A DNA stretch of 64,000 bases. Origin: Spirodela intermedia. Lineage: Eukaryota; Streptophyta; Magnoliopsida; Alismatales; Araceae. Both the position numbers and the translations under genes were made by a program. Under the pieces are notes generated by a model. It ran no database searches and was not told where the DNA came from. It worked only from the letters and a program-made list of their open reading frames with translations. Positions 8,518 to 20,600 of the stretch are shown one piece after another (the stretch's first letter is position 1; each line of letters begins with the position of its first letter). The stretch is taken from NCBI GenBank assembly GCA_902729315.2, contig LR746267.1, positions 5,767,386 to 5,831,385 on the forward strand, in the 5' to 3' direction.

Positions 8518-9997
8518 GAGGTCAACGTACCGGCTTCCTGGATTCCAGGAGAAAAGCCTTGAGCAGAGGGGCGGGGGGGAACTTGGACTCCAGACCGGCT
8601 TCAAAGGCGAAGTTGACTGCGTCGAGCTGCTGGCCCTTGCTAATCAGTTCCTCGACAATCTCTGCAAATGGAAAATAAATAAATAAATCTCCTTTTAAAT
8701 CATCGTATAAAAATACTACGAATTTCCCCCCCAGGAACTGGAGCGTTGATTCTCCAGGATTTCTCATATTGTCTCCAGTACAGGAAATCGGAAATCTCCG
8801 CCTTATCATGATAATCTGAGTTGCATCGGATAATTCTGGCAGCATAACCTCTGGAAATCCCAAATTTAATCCCTCATATCACAGAGATTTCTAGCAATCG
8901 AAAACAAAGAGAAACGAAAAGGAAATGGGGGAGTTCATGATCTGAGCTGTGAGAATTGGGGAGGAAGAAATCTTAGGAAATCCCTCGTGTCGGAGAGATT
9001 TCTAACGATGGAAGAACAGAGAGAGGGAAGTAAAAGGAACGAAGCAGTTCAAAATCTGAGCAACGAGAATTGGGAAAGGAAGAAAAAATCATGTCAGAAT
9101 AGGAGACGGGGAGGGGGTACCAGGCATCACGCCGCAGAGACCGAGCGAGAGGGCGAGCTTCGGCATCTGCTTCCTCCAAGACGATGACACCACGAGCTTC
9201 CGGTAGAACTCCCTCTCCTCGCCTGCGATCCCAAACGTCGCCACAAGCTGCAGGAAGGTGTGGACATCCGAAGGCTTGGCGCTCTCCACGCCGCCACCGT
9301 TCTTCCAGGCGGCGGCGATCTCCATGGCTCGCGCCTTCATGCTCGGCGTGATCAGAGGTCTCGCCGGCCCCAGATCGGGATCCGCCACCGCCGGGACCAA
9401 CGCCTCCAAGATCATCACAGACAGCCATCCCAGATCGCCGGCGATCTTCCCGTTCCCGGCGGGGAACACGGCGGAGATCGCATCCAGGACGAATCTCGCC
9501 GGATCGACGCAGTCAGACAGGATGGAGGGGAGATCATGCCGGATCATCTCCACCTCCTTCCGCTTGGAAGAAAGAAGCTTGTAGAATCCATTGAAGTTCA
9601 TCGTCGTGCAGAGCGCGCGCAGCGCCACCGCGAGCTCCTCGCCGGCGGCCGCGGCCGGAGGATCGGCGGCACTTCCACGCACGGTGGCGATGGCGGCGTC
9701 GCGGCGCTGCTCTGATCTGGCGACGGCTAGGTCGACGGCAGCGTCGATGGAGCCCTCGCGGCGGCGGAGGGCGTCGAGGGACTGCTCTGTGACGCGATCG
9801 AGAGCCTGGAGGTGGCACTGAAGAGCCTCCGACTGGATCCGGAGGTCCCTCTCCAGGGAGGAGAAGTGATCGGTGAGCTCCTTCCAGAGGAGAGTGCAGC
9901 CGGAGATCAGCGCCTGCTCCTTCTCTAGCTCCTCAAAGCTCGCCCGCAGAACCGACGACGAGCTGCCACCACCTCCGGCAGCCACCGCCGACGCCAT
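7671..9997 (-). CDS. FRIGIDA-like protein, FRL4 type
   Basis: Exons, in coding order: 9997-9121, 8661-8531, and a last exon ending at 7671. Phases agree (1 then 0). Exon 1 carries a coiled-coil N-terminus (LRASFEELEKEQ) and the start of the FRIGIDA domain, ending SLGLCGVMP. Exon 2 gives IVEELISKGQQLDAVNFAFE and PPAPLLKAFL. The last exon gives ALRAVIKCVEDRKL, then the FRL4-type tail ANKRTRGG, GPMPPAKSGR, a Pro/Tyr-rich stretch and a C-terminal QQAYYR. FRIGIDA-family proteins act in the nucleus in flowering-time and related transcription control. The start of the last exon is uncertain: acceptors at 8135, 8108 and 8093 all keep phase 0 (476-490 aa). A further small exon in the repeat-filled intron cannot be excluded. 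Start chosen as the first Met of the long GC-rich frame. Confidence 0.87.
8185..8219 (+). repeat. (GA)n microsatellite
   Basis: GA tract in the last FRL4 intron. On the coding strand it is a CT-rich tract close to the acceptor candidates, and it belongs to the tandem unit described next. Confidence 0.85.
8205..8545 (-). repeat. Tandem repeat copying the FRL4 exon 2/intron boundary
   Basis: Three units, anchored at GGCTTCCTGGA on the plus strand at 8237, 8376 and 8532 (spacing 139 and 156 bp). The 8532 unit is the genuine 3' end of exon 2. On the coding strand the other two carry the same exon-like CTCCTGGATTCCAGGAAGCC. The donor is kept as GTGCGT in one unit and lost (ATACGT) in the other. 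Each unit also contains CTGAAGA followed by GTRAGTTGACC, a second donor-like site, and GA tracts. Confidence 0.85.
8854..9093 (-). repeat. Tandem duplication in FRL4 intron 1, unit about 120 bp
   Basis: GGAAATCCC... near 8854 and again at 8979 start two diverged units. Shared landmarks in order are CAGAGATTTCTA / GGAGAGATTTCTA, AGTTCA, ATCTGAGC, and GAGAATTGGG followed by GGAAGAA. Intronic, no coding potential. Confidence 0.65.
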
Positions 9998-10440
9998 TAG
10001 TCCGCCGGGGTTGGTCGGGGACGGCGTGGAAGGAAGAAACGCTAACCCTAACCCTCTCCCTCCCCCGCAACGGGGAGGTCGATCGGAGAGAAAAAAGTAG
10101 TAGTGGAGGGAAAGCTGTCGTGGGGAGGGCGTGGCTAATCATGAGCAGCCACGTGGCTGCCGATTTCTGCCGAATCTTGGGTTCGTTTTAGGCCGGTTCT
10201 GGAGCTCACCTTCTGGGCTTCTCTCCAGGCCCATAAAGCGGCAATCACATGAAAGACAGCATACCGAAGACAAGAGGAGAGAGAGAAAGAGAGGGAGACC
10301 CAACAAGGAGAGAGAGAGAGAGAGGGCCATTAAATAAATCAATATACAACATATAACGATCCCCACGGCAAAGATCAGTTTTCCCATCACCCAGAGAGGG
10401 AGTCAATGGAAGACATGGAAGGAGAGGAGGAAGAGGCTGG
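9998..10440. other. Intergenic region between FRL4 and the XS gene
   Basis: Holds the FRL4 5'UTR and promoter and, at the right, the 3'UTR of the XS gene. GA-rich tracts occur at about 10277-10323. No separate gene seen. Confidence 0.5.
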
Positions 10441-13400
10441 CTACTTACCGGCGGAATCCCTCCGGCTGTGGAGGACGGCCTTCTTCTTCGTCTCCGCGTC
10501 GAGCTCGTCCATGTCGCCGGCGATCCCCAGGTACCCGTAGAGGAGGATCCTCCCATCCGCCGCCTCCCCTTCCTTCCCCTCCTCCGGCCGCCGCCTGCCC
10601 TGCGAGATGCGCGCCCAGCTCCGGCGCCCGCAGCCGTCCCTCTCCAGGAGCTCCGCCAGCTGCTCCGCCTCCCGGAGGCCGTCCCGGTCGCCGGCAAACC
10701 TCACCGCCGCCGTGCCAAATGGTATTCCCTCCTTCCCGTTCATCATCGTCCTCGACCTTCCGCCGCCGAATCCCAGATCTGCGGAGAAACCTCGTCAGAC
10801 AACGAACCGGCATCGAATCGGAGAAGGCGAAACCCTCGGACGGAGCCGGCTTCGGACGAGATCATAGATCATCGTCCTCTGCAACTAAATCCAGAGCTTC
10901 GAGGTGAAACCCCAGCCAATGGAAGAGAAAAACCCTAAGCATTCCAGTTCTTCGGTTTACTGCACCAAAATGAGCACACGATACTGATCTACCAAGATGT
11001 CCAGAATCCAGCTAGCCATCGCCATTAAATTTCTACAGAATTATTGCTAACCATGCTCTTATTGCCATCATAATAATCTACAAGCAATTGCTGCATAATT
11101 GAGATGATCCGCATCAACCACACCCAGTGCGAACTAATCATGTTCTTATTGCCATCATATTTACAGGCAATTACTGCATAATTGTAATGATCTGCATCAA
11201 CCACACCCAGTGCTAACTAATCATGTTCTTATTGCCATCATAATCTACAGGCAATTACTGCATAATTGAAATGATCTGCATCAACCACACCGAGTGCTAA
11301 CTCATCATGTTCCTATTGCCATCATAATCTACGGGGAATTACTGCATAATTGAAATGATCTGCATCAACCACACCGAGTGCTAACTCATCATGTTCCTAT
11401 TGCCATCATAATCTACGGGGAATTACTGCATAATTGTAATGATCTGCATCAACCACACCCAGTGCTAACTAATCCTGTTCTTATTGCCATCATAATCTAC
11501 AGGAAATTACTGCATAATTGAAATGATCTGCATCAACCACACCCAGTGCTAACTAATCATGCTCTTATTGCCATAGTAATGAGCCTCTATCCAACAAGAT
11601 AACCAGCAGAAAAATATGCAGAAAACAAAGATAAGAGCATTCATTGTACTAGTGGATTAACATCTATAAATAAAATCCAGCAAGTTAACGACTCACGGAT
11701 ACAATGACATGAGAAATTGCAAACAAAATATAAATCGGAGGAGAGACCAGATCAGGATACCTTTAAGTTTATTATCCAACTCTTTGTTTCCCATACCCTC
11801 CATGCGTCCATCTTTTTTTCTTTGTCCAAAACTAGTGTAATGAATAATGACAATTGGTGGCCACAATATCAAATCTTCCCTATTTTCTGTGGCAGCCTCA
11901 GCAGATAGTGATTGGTAGGCCTTGGAAGTCTCAGGTAGCCTCTTAAAATTCCATCCCATGAGAACACACAATGCCTTATGCAAACCAAGGTGATCAACAC
12001 GCAGGTCTGCATTCTGTGAATAGTATGTATGCATGACGAGTGCATGCATATCACCAAACTCCTTGGATACCCTGAAAATGGCACGCCAAAAAAATAAAAA
12101 AACAGTGTTAAAACAAGATTACAAAATTCCACTAATTAAAAAATGATATTGTTTCCTACTACTCCCAAAGAAAACGAGCCCTTCCAACCCTCATTACACA
12201 CATCTGTCTGCTTGCAAGATTTTTAAAACCAGCATTGCTCTTAACCTTTTGTCACTGACGCTAACGTTCTTTCTAGAAGAACAGAGGACAGAGCAGAAAA
12301 GACATGAATTCGAAAGGAATAAACACATAAAACCATCAGATGCTATCATCAAATGCAATAATGTCGAAGTTGGTCATTCAGCTGCAAAATTAACTACGCC
12401 ATTAATAACTACATGTACAGTTATTGAACAGGTGCACTACCATCTAGCTGATACATTCACCCATCATTAAGACCACATAAAAAATAAACTCCAGTAAAAT
12501 ATACTGCCTCAGTACCCAATATAACTTTCGATTATCGAAGTACTCTTCTGACTAATTACCAATAGACAAGAAATCTGGACTTTGGGTTTACCCAGCAGCA
12601 CCCAATAAAAAATAGAATAAATTCAAAGATCAACTTCTCATCTTATATTCGCAGAAACCAAAAACATGATATCTTTACGATGAAATGGACATTTTATGAG
12701 AGAATGAGAACACCTAGCTCATTTTCAATCTTCATATACACCTTAAAAGCTCCATATATATGTGCTGACACTATTTCTTCCCTACTTGCAGTCAATGGCC
12801 TTTCTCATAGCATAAAATTTGCATTACTATACTACTGAATTATAAAGTAGAAACGTAGATGTAAGCTTCAAGAATAAGCCAAATTCCACTATTTCATACA
12901 CAAACTTCTGACCTATAAACCATAGAAAAAGTTCGTTAATAGAAAATATGCACAAACCCATGATCAATATAAGGGGGAAAATCAATATCAACCCGGAAAT
13001 AACTAATGCCCTTTTCCTCAATACAGCACAACGAAATCTCTCTGATATGAACTCCAAGAAAAAGAGTTATTGACACATAAATTCATGATTTACAAAGGAC
13101 CAAACAGTGACAAACTGCTCTGTCTATCTTCGACGAGAAGACAGTGCACTTAACCCAGACTGATTTACAAATCAATTAATAGTGAAAGGAAAGAAATTGA
13201 GAAAAAAATAATATCATAGAAAAAAAATATCATGCATTGGATGATACAGGAGCTACAGTACCGAGAGCGCCAACAGTTACAGACATCACACGATGAAGAT
13301 TTTCCACACACATGGGAAAGTTCCTTGCGAAGCTCAAAGAGCGAGGGAGCAATCCCCATAAAAGATAAAATTCTGCCTCCCCAGATAGCTACCTTCGAAA

Positions 13401-16346
13401 GGATGTGCTATCTGGCAACTGCTGCTGGTTATCCTAATAACTTCTTGTAATCCTGCTTCAGATGCCACAGCATCCCCAATCAATAACTGGTGAGCTGCAG
13501 GTTTTAGGAGCCCACAGTCTACCAAAACCAGTTACAGATGGTCTTTCATCAGATGCTGCACTGGACTGGGATGAGCTATTTAAATTCAGCCGCAAACAGC
13601 CCGTGCTGCGCAACCAAACCTGCCTGGTTGCCCAGGTGATACCATGATCATCCCCAAACTGACCAGATAGCTCAAGATAGCGTCTGCATAGGCTCCATTG
13701 TCATTTCCCTAATGTTATCTACTAAGTGGACCGGATGACTTGGACATTTGGTCTGGAACTTCGCTCATTCAATATATCAAAACATGTATAGACTGCAGCA
13801 TTCGTCACCATAGCCAACCTCACATCACCCTACTAAAAAGAACCGCGCTCATAACACAATGAGAAAGGAACAAATCCAAAAACCCACAAGAAACAGACAA
13901 CAAAACCACGTTTCAGGGAATTATCTCTCACAAACAGCAAACATCTCACGAAACACAGCTTCTATGACACACAAATATGGTCTGTCGCGTCACCAGATGT
14001 CAAAAACATTCCATAAAAGGAATAAAGGAATTAACAGAAAGAAAAGAAACACCGTTTACAAAAGGAGTCCTGAAAAGATTAACTTCGCAACCAAAGAACC
14101 ATGCACGACACAACATGAATTTAAAGTCAACACATCATCTGCAAAAAATCTACAGAGAGTAGCAACAAGCTAACGGAAAATCATTAATCAACTAAATATC
14201 AGGAAAAAAATTCTACCGCAAAGAACATGCAGAAATACAACATCCAGTAACATTTTGGCAGGCATCCTCTCCATAAATCTCACCACGTAACTCAATCCGC
14301 TTGAAATTTAGAAAAAGTACAACACAATATTTTTCAGAGCTACACTCTACCCCTGTGATTACAGGCAAAAGAACATCTATCAACATTAGGTGAACTTCTC
14401 ATGAAAAGCCATAAACAAACTAACCATTCCAACCAGCCCAGCAGTAGGAAAATTAATCCTGAAAACCCCAATACAACAACCTGAAAATAGATGAACCGAC
14501 ACAAACCTGAACCCCTGATGCAAGAACCACACGATCCTGGCCAGTCATACTACAATAAGCAACAGAGAGTCAATGTAAACAAAGGCAGCAATCCATTTTT
14601 CTCCAAATAAGTCCCATAGGGTTTGTTCAATGAAAGTTTCAATTTGAGACAAGCATAACTGTTTGGTACTTATAAGGGTACATTTCCGTAAAAATCATCT
14701 GACGTGGATCAAACTCCAGAAAAAAATGAATGAATGAATTAAGTGTCTTTATAGACATGTAAACTTGAACCCATTCCATGGCAATGAATTCTGGTCAGTG
14801 CTCACCTAATGTATAACCGTTGTTAGCAATAATAAGAAACCTAACAAAGGATTTTCCCACTTTTTATGGTAAAAGTTTACCTAAATATTAAACAGATAAC
14901 GAAGGCTGCAATGTAATTCCGTCATAAATGCTAATCATCCGGACAATCATGTCTCAGATCAAACTAGTCCTAAACATTATCCAGCACATTCAATGAACAT
15001 AGCCAACAAATCAAAGAACAAACATATCATACACAAACAACTAACAAACACAGTCACATAAAGGTCAGCGAAACAAAGGTTTTAATGAGCATCATTGAAC
15101 TATTCCAACATCAGAATTTAAAAACTAAAAAGGGCTTTAAGATGCCTCAGATAAAAAGTGCAGGAAATCTGCAAATAAGCCATGTAATTAGATTCCACTG
15201 GAAAGCTCTACCTTATAATTACCCACAAATTTTTATAATTAGAAAACCAAACGGTTATGAAGACTATTCGCTGGTTTCAAACCTGCCACATGCAAGGCAA
15301 GACAGAGGCCCGTTCTTCCCGTTCTCCAAGAAGTTCTTTTTCAGTGATGCATTCTCATTGATCGTCTTGGAAAACCTAAGAAATGCCCTATTCAAGACAT
15401 CAGGATTCACATCAATGACCACAGAAGACGCATCAGCGTCGCCTCTGCGTCTGTGAGAAAAGTGGTCATATGCGTCCCCTCCAAGCTTTGCATGCTTTGA
15501 GAGTCGCACATCATCCAGATGGTCCCTGCGAGGGCTACCAGATCTGCCCAGAAAATCCGCTCGGTCTCCAGAACCGGGCGGGAAACCAACTACGTTGGCA
15601 TTGGGATTCCCATAATGCATAACGTGCTTCCTATGCCATGCAAGGTCATCTTCTTCCCCATACTTCCTCTTCAGCGAGGATGCACCCTCCGGCAAAACCC
15701 GGGAACCATCAAGCCCCAAGGATGCCCAATAATCGTGCTGAGGTCCACCGCCGCGTCCATACGATGGCAGTTCGCGGAATTCCTCTGGGCTAAACCGCGG
15801 CCCCTGTGGCCCGAGGTGATGCTTCTCCAACCCTAATCCCACACCAGCCTCTGGCCTCGGGAGCCCACGGGAGCCGAAGGGCAAAAACCTGTCGGCGGCG
15901 GGGTCCACCGGCGGGTCGGGCGGCAATGCGAAGTAGGAGCGGACACTGCCGTCGGCGAGAACGATCGTGCGCCGTTCAAGATTCTGGAACCCGTACGGCG
16001 GGGGAGGCGGAGGACCGGCAGGATCCTGTAGCAACCGGAACGGGGAATCCCCAGCCGGCGGCGGGATAGGATGACCACCGGGCCCCGGCGACAGCCCCGC
16101 CCCCGCGGCCACAGCAAATCTCCCATCGTACTTCGGCGCAGCTGCGGCGGCGGAGGCTTTATTCGAGGCCCTACGGTCAGAGGAGTTGCCCTCATCCTTG
16201 GGCTTCCTGCTACTGTCGCCGGCGCTAGAGGACGGCCCCTTCGATTCGGAGGTCTCCCAGCGGGGCCTGCGGTTGGAACCCGAGCCCGTCAAAGACGGAT
16301 GGGGCTTCTGCGACGGCCCCTTCCCCTGCGTCTTCTGGTTCTTCAT
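10441..16346 (-). CDS. XS-domain protein (SGS3-like RNA-binding fold)
   Basis: Exons, in coding order: 16346-15283, 12071-11761, 10778-10441 (1713 nt, 570 aa plus stop), with all phases matching. Residues 1-300 are low-complexity (basic, then Pro/Gly-rich), then a conserved VVIDVNPDVLNRAFLRFSK region. The exon 1/2 join rebuilds a putative zinc finger, CLACGR with following His in MHALVMHTYY. The XS domain follows: LRVDHLGLHKALCVLMGWN, ILWPPIVIIHYTS, GRMEGMGN, LGFGGGRSR, GTAAVRFAGDRDGLREAEQL, ILLYGYLGIAGDMDEL. XS is the RNA-binding fold named from SGS3, seen in plant silencing proteins, but this branch (Arabidopsis At3g22430 from memory) has not, to my knowledge, a firm role. The stop TAG lies inside the sequence GGTAAGTAG, so a donor-like site overlaps the end; a further small 3' exon is possible but not needed. 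Confidence 0.88.
11030..11600. repeat. 84-bp minisatellite in XS-gene intron 2
   Basis: ATTGCCATCAT recurs at 11061, 11148, 11231, 11315, 11399, 11483 and 11567: one spacing of 87, one of 83, then four of exactly 84. Every unit also has ACTGCATAATTG, GATCTGCATCAACCACACC and GTGCTAACT. Copies near 11231-11483 are the most alike, suggesting recent expansion there. The array lies wholly in the 982-bp intron between the last two exons. Confidence 0.95.
12072..15282 (-). other. Long intron 1 of the XS gene
   Basis: 3.2 kb, AT-rich, flanked by a CAG/GTTTGA donor and a TTTTCAG acceptor. No gene, clear transposon or regular repeat recognised. The short frames at 13462-13647 and 13859-14173 show no family I know. 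Confidence 0.7.
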
Positions 16347-17011
16347 ATGCAGGGGAGGAGGAGCAATTAGGGTTAGGGTTTCTACTGATAGACAAACGGC
16401 TTCACGATCCCAATGAGGAGTTGCACCCCTCAGCTTCCCTTCTTATCGGATTCAGTACGGAATACCGAAACCTAAGACTGAGCCTAGATCGAAACCGATA
16501 TAGAAAGTCTCACATCCGCTTCTCTTATTGGGCCTACTTGCCCAAAGCCGGCCCATAATCGTCTCCTCTCTCTCCTACCCACCCCTTGCGAAGCTTCAGA
16601 AAGAAAAATGGGCATAATTAAAAATATTGATACAGGACGGAAATATTGCTGATGGTAAATTATATATAAATTCTTGATACAATTTCTTTTACATATTTAA
16701 CCTTCTTGCTTGTGAGCATGCCCATGAGATAACATTTTCCACGTGTTAAAGCGCCACTTGGCGACATTCCGTTGGTCCACGTCAGTCGATGACCCGGTCG
16801 CCACTCCTCAGGGCGGTTTCCAGATCCTGCGAGTTACTCGTCCCCGCAGTTGGGGCTCGGAGGGACGAGTGTCGTTACGGCCCTATAAAACCTTCGATTG
16901 TGACCGTTGGATACTCATATCCTATTTAATTAACGGTTCGGATTTCCTAGATGGACTCGTCGTCTTAGTTAGCACTGGCGACAGAATTGCCCGTTTGGAG
17001 TGAATTTTCAC

Positions 17012-17053
<42 letters not shown>
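17012..17053 (+). repeat. (GA)n microsatellite upstream of the PHD/GNAT gene
   Basis: About 20 GA units, roughly 65 bp upstream of the TATA-like box. GA tracts are known binding sites of plant GAGA-binding (BBR/BPC) factors; binding here is untested. Confidence 0.85.
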
Positions 17054-17056
<3 letters not shown>

Positions 17057-17117
17057 GGGAGGAGAGACAGAGGGGCGGGGAGGGGGGGGGTTAAACAAGG
17101 AGGGGGGGAAGAAAAGA

Positions 17118-17124
17118 TATAAAT
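17118..17124 (+). promoter_or_regulatory. TATA-like box of the PHD/GNAT gene
   Basis: TATAAAT in the context GATATAAATGCGGGG, placing a transcription start at about 17150 and leaving a 5'UTR of about 490 nt. Confidence 0.5.
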
Positions 17125-17531
17125 GCGGGGCCCTGCTTCTTCCCTGCCTCGATCCCGGAGTTGGGGCGGCATCCACGGAAGGGGGCAGGTGGAGGAGGGG
17201 CCGAGGCCCTTTTGTTGTCATCGTCGATCTTCTTGGTATCGGATGGTGGCTGGAATCGGTTGGTAGGATCTGCCGGAGGTCGTCTAGGGGGAGCCGAGCG
17301 AGTCGAACTGCTCCAATTTGCGGGAAGGGAGGAGCCACTGCGGATGCTTTCGTCCGATTTTGCCTCTCGTTCTGTTGTGAGGCAGTCTCGGGATCTTCGC
17401 CTCGCGTCGTTCCCTGGTTAGAGAAATTTCTTCTTTCTTGCGAATTGGATTGAGAATCCGAGCTGGTTGAGGATTTGGTTATTCGGTGAACGGTGCCGGA
17501 GGCTGAGATTTGGGTTTATTTTTCTTGAATA

Positions 17532-17615
17532 ATGTTGGGTTGTTTTGCGGGTTTTGTCGATGGACTCGAGACATCCTTTTATGGCTTCGGGAGTTGGGAG
17601 TTAGGGTTTTGTTAA
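17532..17615 (+). promoter_or_regulatory. Upstream ORF (27 codons) in the PHD/GNAT leader
   Basis: ATG at 17532, stop TAA at 17613-17615, 28 bp before the main start. A second, overlapping upstream frame runs 17560-17604 (14 codons). If the leader begins near 17150 and is unspliced, both would be scanned before the main start. An unannotated 5'UTR intron could remove them. Confidence 0.45.
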
Positions 17616-17643
17616 CCCAGGTTCCGAGACTCTGATTGGGAAT

Positions 17644-20600
17644 ATGAGGGACGTCCGGAGATCAGGGGATTCGCCGCCCATGGGAGCAGCGAAAAGAACG
17701 CCTGCAGGGAAGGTGCATTTCGATGGAGCTGGACAAGGTAGCGGTTTGTCCAGGAAATTGAAGGATTTTGAGGCAAGGGCGAGGGGAAGGTTGATACCGA
17801 GTAATTCCGAGTCTGATGAATATCTGATTTCTCTGCGACACCCGAGGAATGCAACTGACGAGTATGGTACCCTTCACTCGCCAAAAACCTCTGAGAGGAC
17901 TGGAGTCAAAGTGAAGAGCATTTTACGACCAGAGAAGCAAAGATGTGGCCAGAACGACACCAATGACTTGGAAAAAAATAGAAGCATAGCGATGGAGAGG
18001 AAGATGATTCATGATTTGTCTCTGGAAGATTTCGAGGATGATGCAATGCCCATTAAGAAAATCAGATTGCACCCTTTGAATGCTGAAAAGGATAAGAGCG
18101 ATGGGTCTGACGCGAAGAAGGTTAGTCTGGATTCAGTAAGATTTAGCATCGGAAAGGCTTTGATCAGGGCCAGTCGAGTTCCAGGCCCGAGGCAAGCCGC
18201 AGAGGATGATGGGAGTTTGACCAAAAGACCAATCCTGGCACGTCTAGAAGGGAATGGATGTCCAGGAGCTGTAATAGAACATTCCAGTCCAAAGATGCTT
18301 AAAACAGCGAAATATGGCGTCTCCTCTTCTGATGCCCGGCAATGTAGTGTTTCCGGTGATGGCAGAGGTATTAGGGTTTTGCACAATGACGAGAAGTTTA
18401 AGGACCAAGATGAAATATTTGTGAAAAAGGCGTCAGAAGGAAGTGCCCCCCCAGGACAGTCTGTTGGTGCAGAACAGGATTCTTCCTCTTTTGAAGACAC
18501 AGGGTTTATTAAGAAACTAGGTTCTTCTTCAGAAACAGATAAAACCAGGAGTCTGCAGAATTCTGGCTGCTCTGAGAGGAGAGGACTGAAACGTTATTTG
18601 CCTTCAGAAGATATAAAGACACCCAAGAAGGTGTTGTGCAATAACAAGAAGATTAATGGCAGTGCAGGACAGCCTATTAATGCTGAACAGGGTTCTTCTT
18701 TTTTTGAAGGCAGAAAATCTCTCAAGAAGCTTGGCTCTTCTTCTGTAACGGATAAAATTAGAAAGAGTCCGCGAAATTCTCGTTGCTCTGAGAAGAGACC
18801 ACAGAAGCAGTATTTCCCTACAGAAGATAAGAAAACACTCAAGAAGCAAGGCTCACTACCATCCAGTAGCCGCACTGTTCGAGGCTCATTACCATCCCCT
18901 TCTCTTTCTAAAGACCAAAAATACCTCAAGAAATCAAGCCCTTTGAAGTTGCAGAAGAGTCAAATGAGGCTGAGTAATTTTTCTTCAGCAGATGAAAGTA
19001 AGGTTAACATGCATGATTCTCTGCCCCCAAATATAGAATCAGATGATGAAAACGACTTCTGTAACACTGGTTATAATGTTACAGAGGCTAGCAGAGTCAT
19101 GACAAAAGCTCCTCTTTCGTCTGAAAATGACACGTTACCTGAAAGTGCAAGTCGTAGGACTGAGAAGCAGACATTGCGGGATCAAATCAAGGGCATGCTA
19201 CTGTGTGCTGGCTGGAAAATTGAAATGAAACGCCGCAAGGGTAAAAAATATGAAGATTCTGTTTATGTTTCTCCTGAGGGAATAGGTTATTGGTCAATCA
19301 CCAAGGCATATGGTGTTCTTAAGGAACAAATAAACAAGATTGACGAGCTGGGTAACAAGAAAGGGTGTCCTGGAAATAGTAATGAGTTAACAGATCAGTT
19401 TTCTGTCATACCAACGGATATGCTTGGGATACTGAAGAGGAAAATAGTTAAGAATAGAAGATTTATTGGAGCTGAAAAATTTGTGGGGAGTAAGAAGACC
19501 AAGTGTGTGACCAGCTCTAAATCTGCTAAAATGAAGAAGGTTGTGGCAGTGAAAAAGGAAATAAACGAAAATGGTATTGTTGGTTCAAGCAGGAAGAAAA
19601 ACAAAAATCGAAGAGGATGTGCATTGTTAGCTCGTAATGCTAATCAAGAGACAGATTCAGAGGGTGACAATTATGTTCCTTATGCAGGAAGACGTTCTGT
19701 TTTGGCATGGCTGCTGGATTCGGGAACTGTTCCTTTGAATGGAAAGGTCAAGTACATGAACAAAAGGCGTACATGGGTAATGTTGGAGGGCTTAGTTACA
19801 AGGGATGGCATACTTTGCAAATGTTGTAGCAAAACTCTTACAGTTTCAAAATTCGAGATTCATGCTGGGAGCAAACAGAAACAGCCTTATGAAAACATAT
19901 TTCTAGAAGGATTAGGGATTTCACTTCTTGAATGCCAACTGGATGCTTGGAAGAAGCAAGAAGAGTCTAAACGATGTCCATCCCATTTGGTACGTGTCAC
20001 TGATGAAGATCCCAATGATGATACATGTGGAATCTGTGGAGATGGTGGCAATCTAATATGTTGTGATAGTTGCCCTGCAACCTTTCATCTAAGCTGCTTA
20101 GGTATTCAGGTAAGTTCCCAGACCGGAAAATGAGGATTGATTTTGCCTCTGTATTTAAATGTTTCTTTGACGTCATTGAGGAAATTCATTTACGTGCTCA
20201 TGCTCTTTGTTCATACTCCATTCTTTGAACAATATTTTAGGGTTCAAGACCAATGGAGAGGTGAGTATCGTTGATGATGTTGCATGGCTTTCTGGTATTG
20301 TAGGTATTGATTCTAATATAGTTGGGCTTACGCATGGTGGCTCCGCTTGAAGGGTAAATTTGGAATCTCGCGACTGCTCAATAAGCAGTCAGCGTGACAT
20401 AATGACCTTATGCTTCACGGTCACGTGTTTTAGTGTTCCTTTTTAGGCCCAGTCTTTTCCCTAGGGGTGAGGCAATGCACATGTTTTCTAAACTTCACTA
20501 TTCTATCAGCCTTAAAAAATGCGCCAACTACTACGGAAAAAAATGGAGAAAATAAGAAAACACAGTTACGTAATTGAGTCACAGAAAAATTAGAATGCTT

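Larger units (their letters stand above)
16347..17643. promoter_or_regulatory. Head-to-head promoter region of the XS and PHD/GNAT genes
   Basis: 1.3 kb between two divergent start codons. It contains a G-box core CACGTG (16740-16745), a second ACGT core in CCACGTCAG near 16777, a long (GA)n tract and a TATA-like box for the PHD gene. The region right of 17150 is probably the PHD 5'UTR, and that left of about 16420 the XS 5'UTR. Shared control of the two genes is inferred from arrangement only. Confidence 0.55.

Noticed and set aside
9258-9821. Several plus-strand frames over FRL4 exon 1
   Set aside because: Shadow frames in GC-rich coding sequence; the minus-strand FRIGIDA domain accounts for the region.
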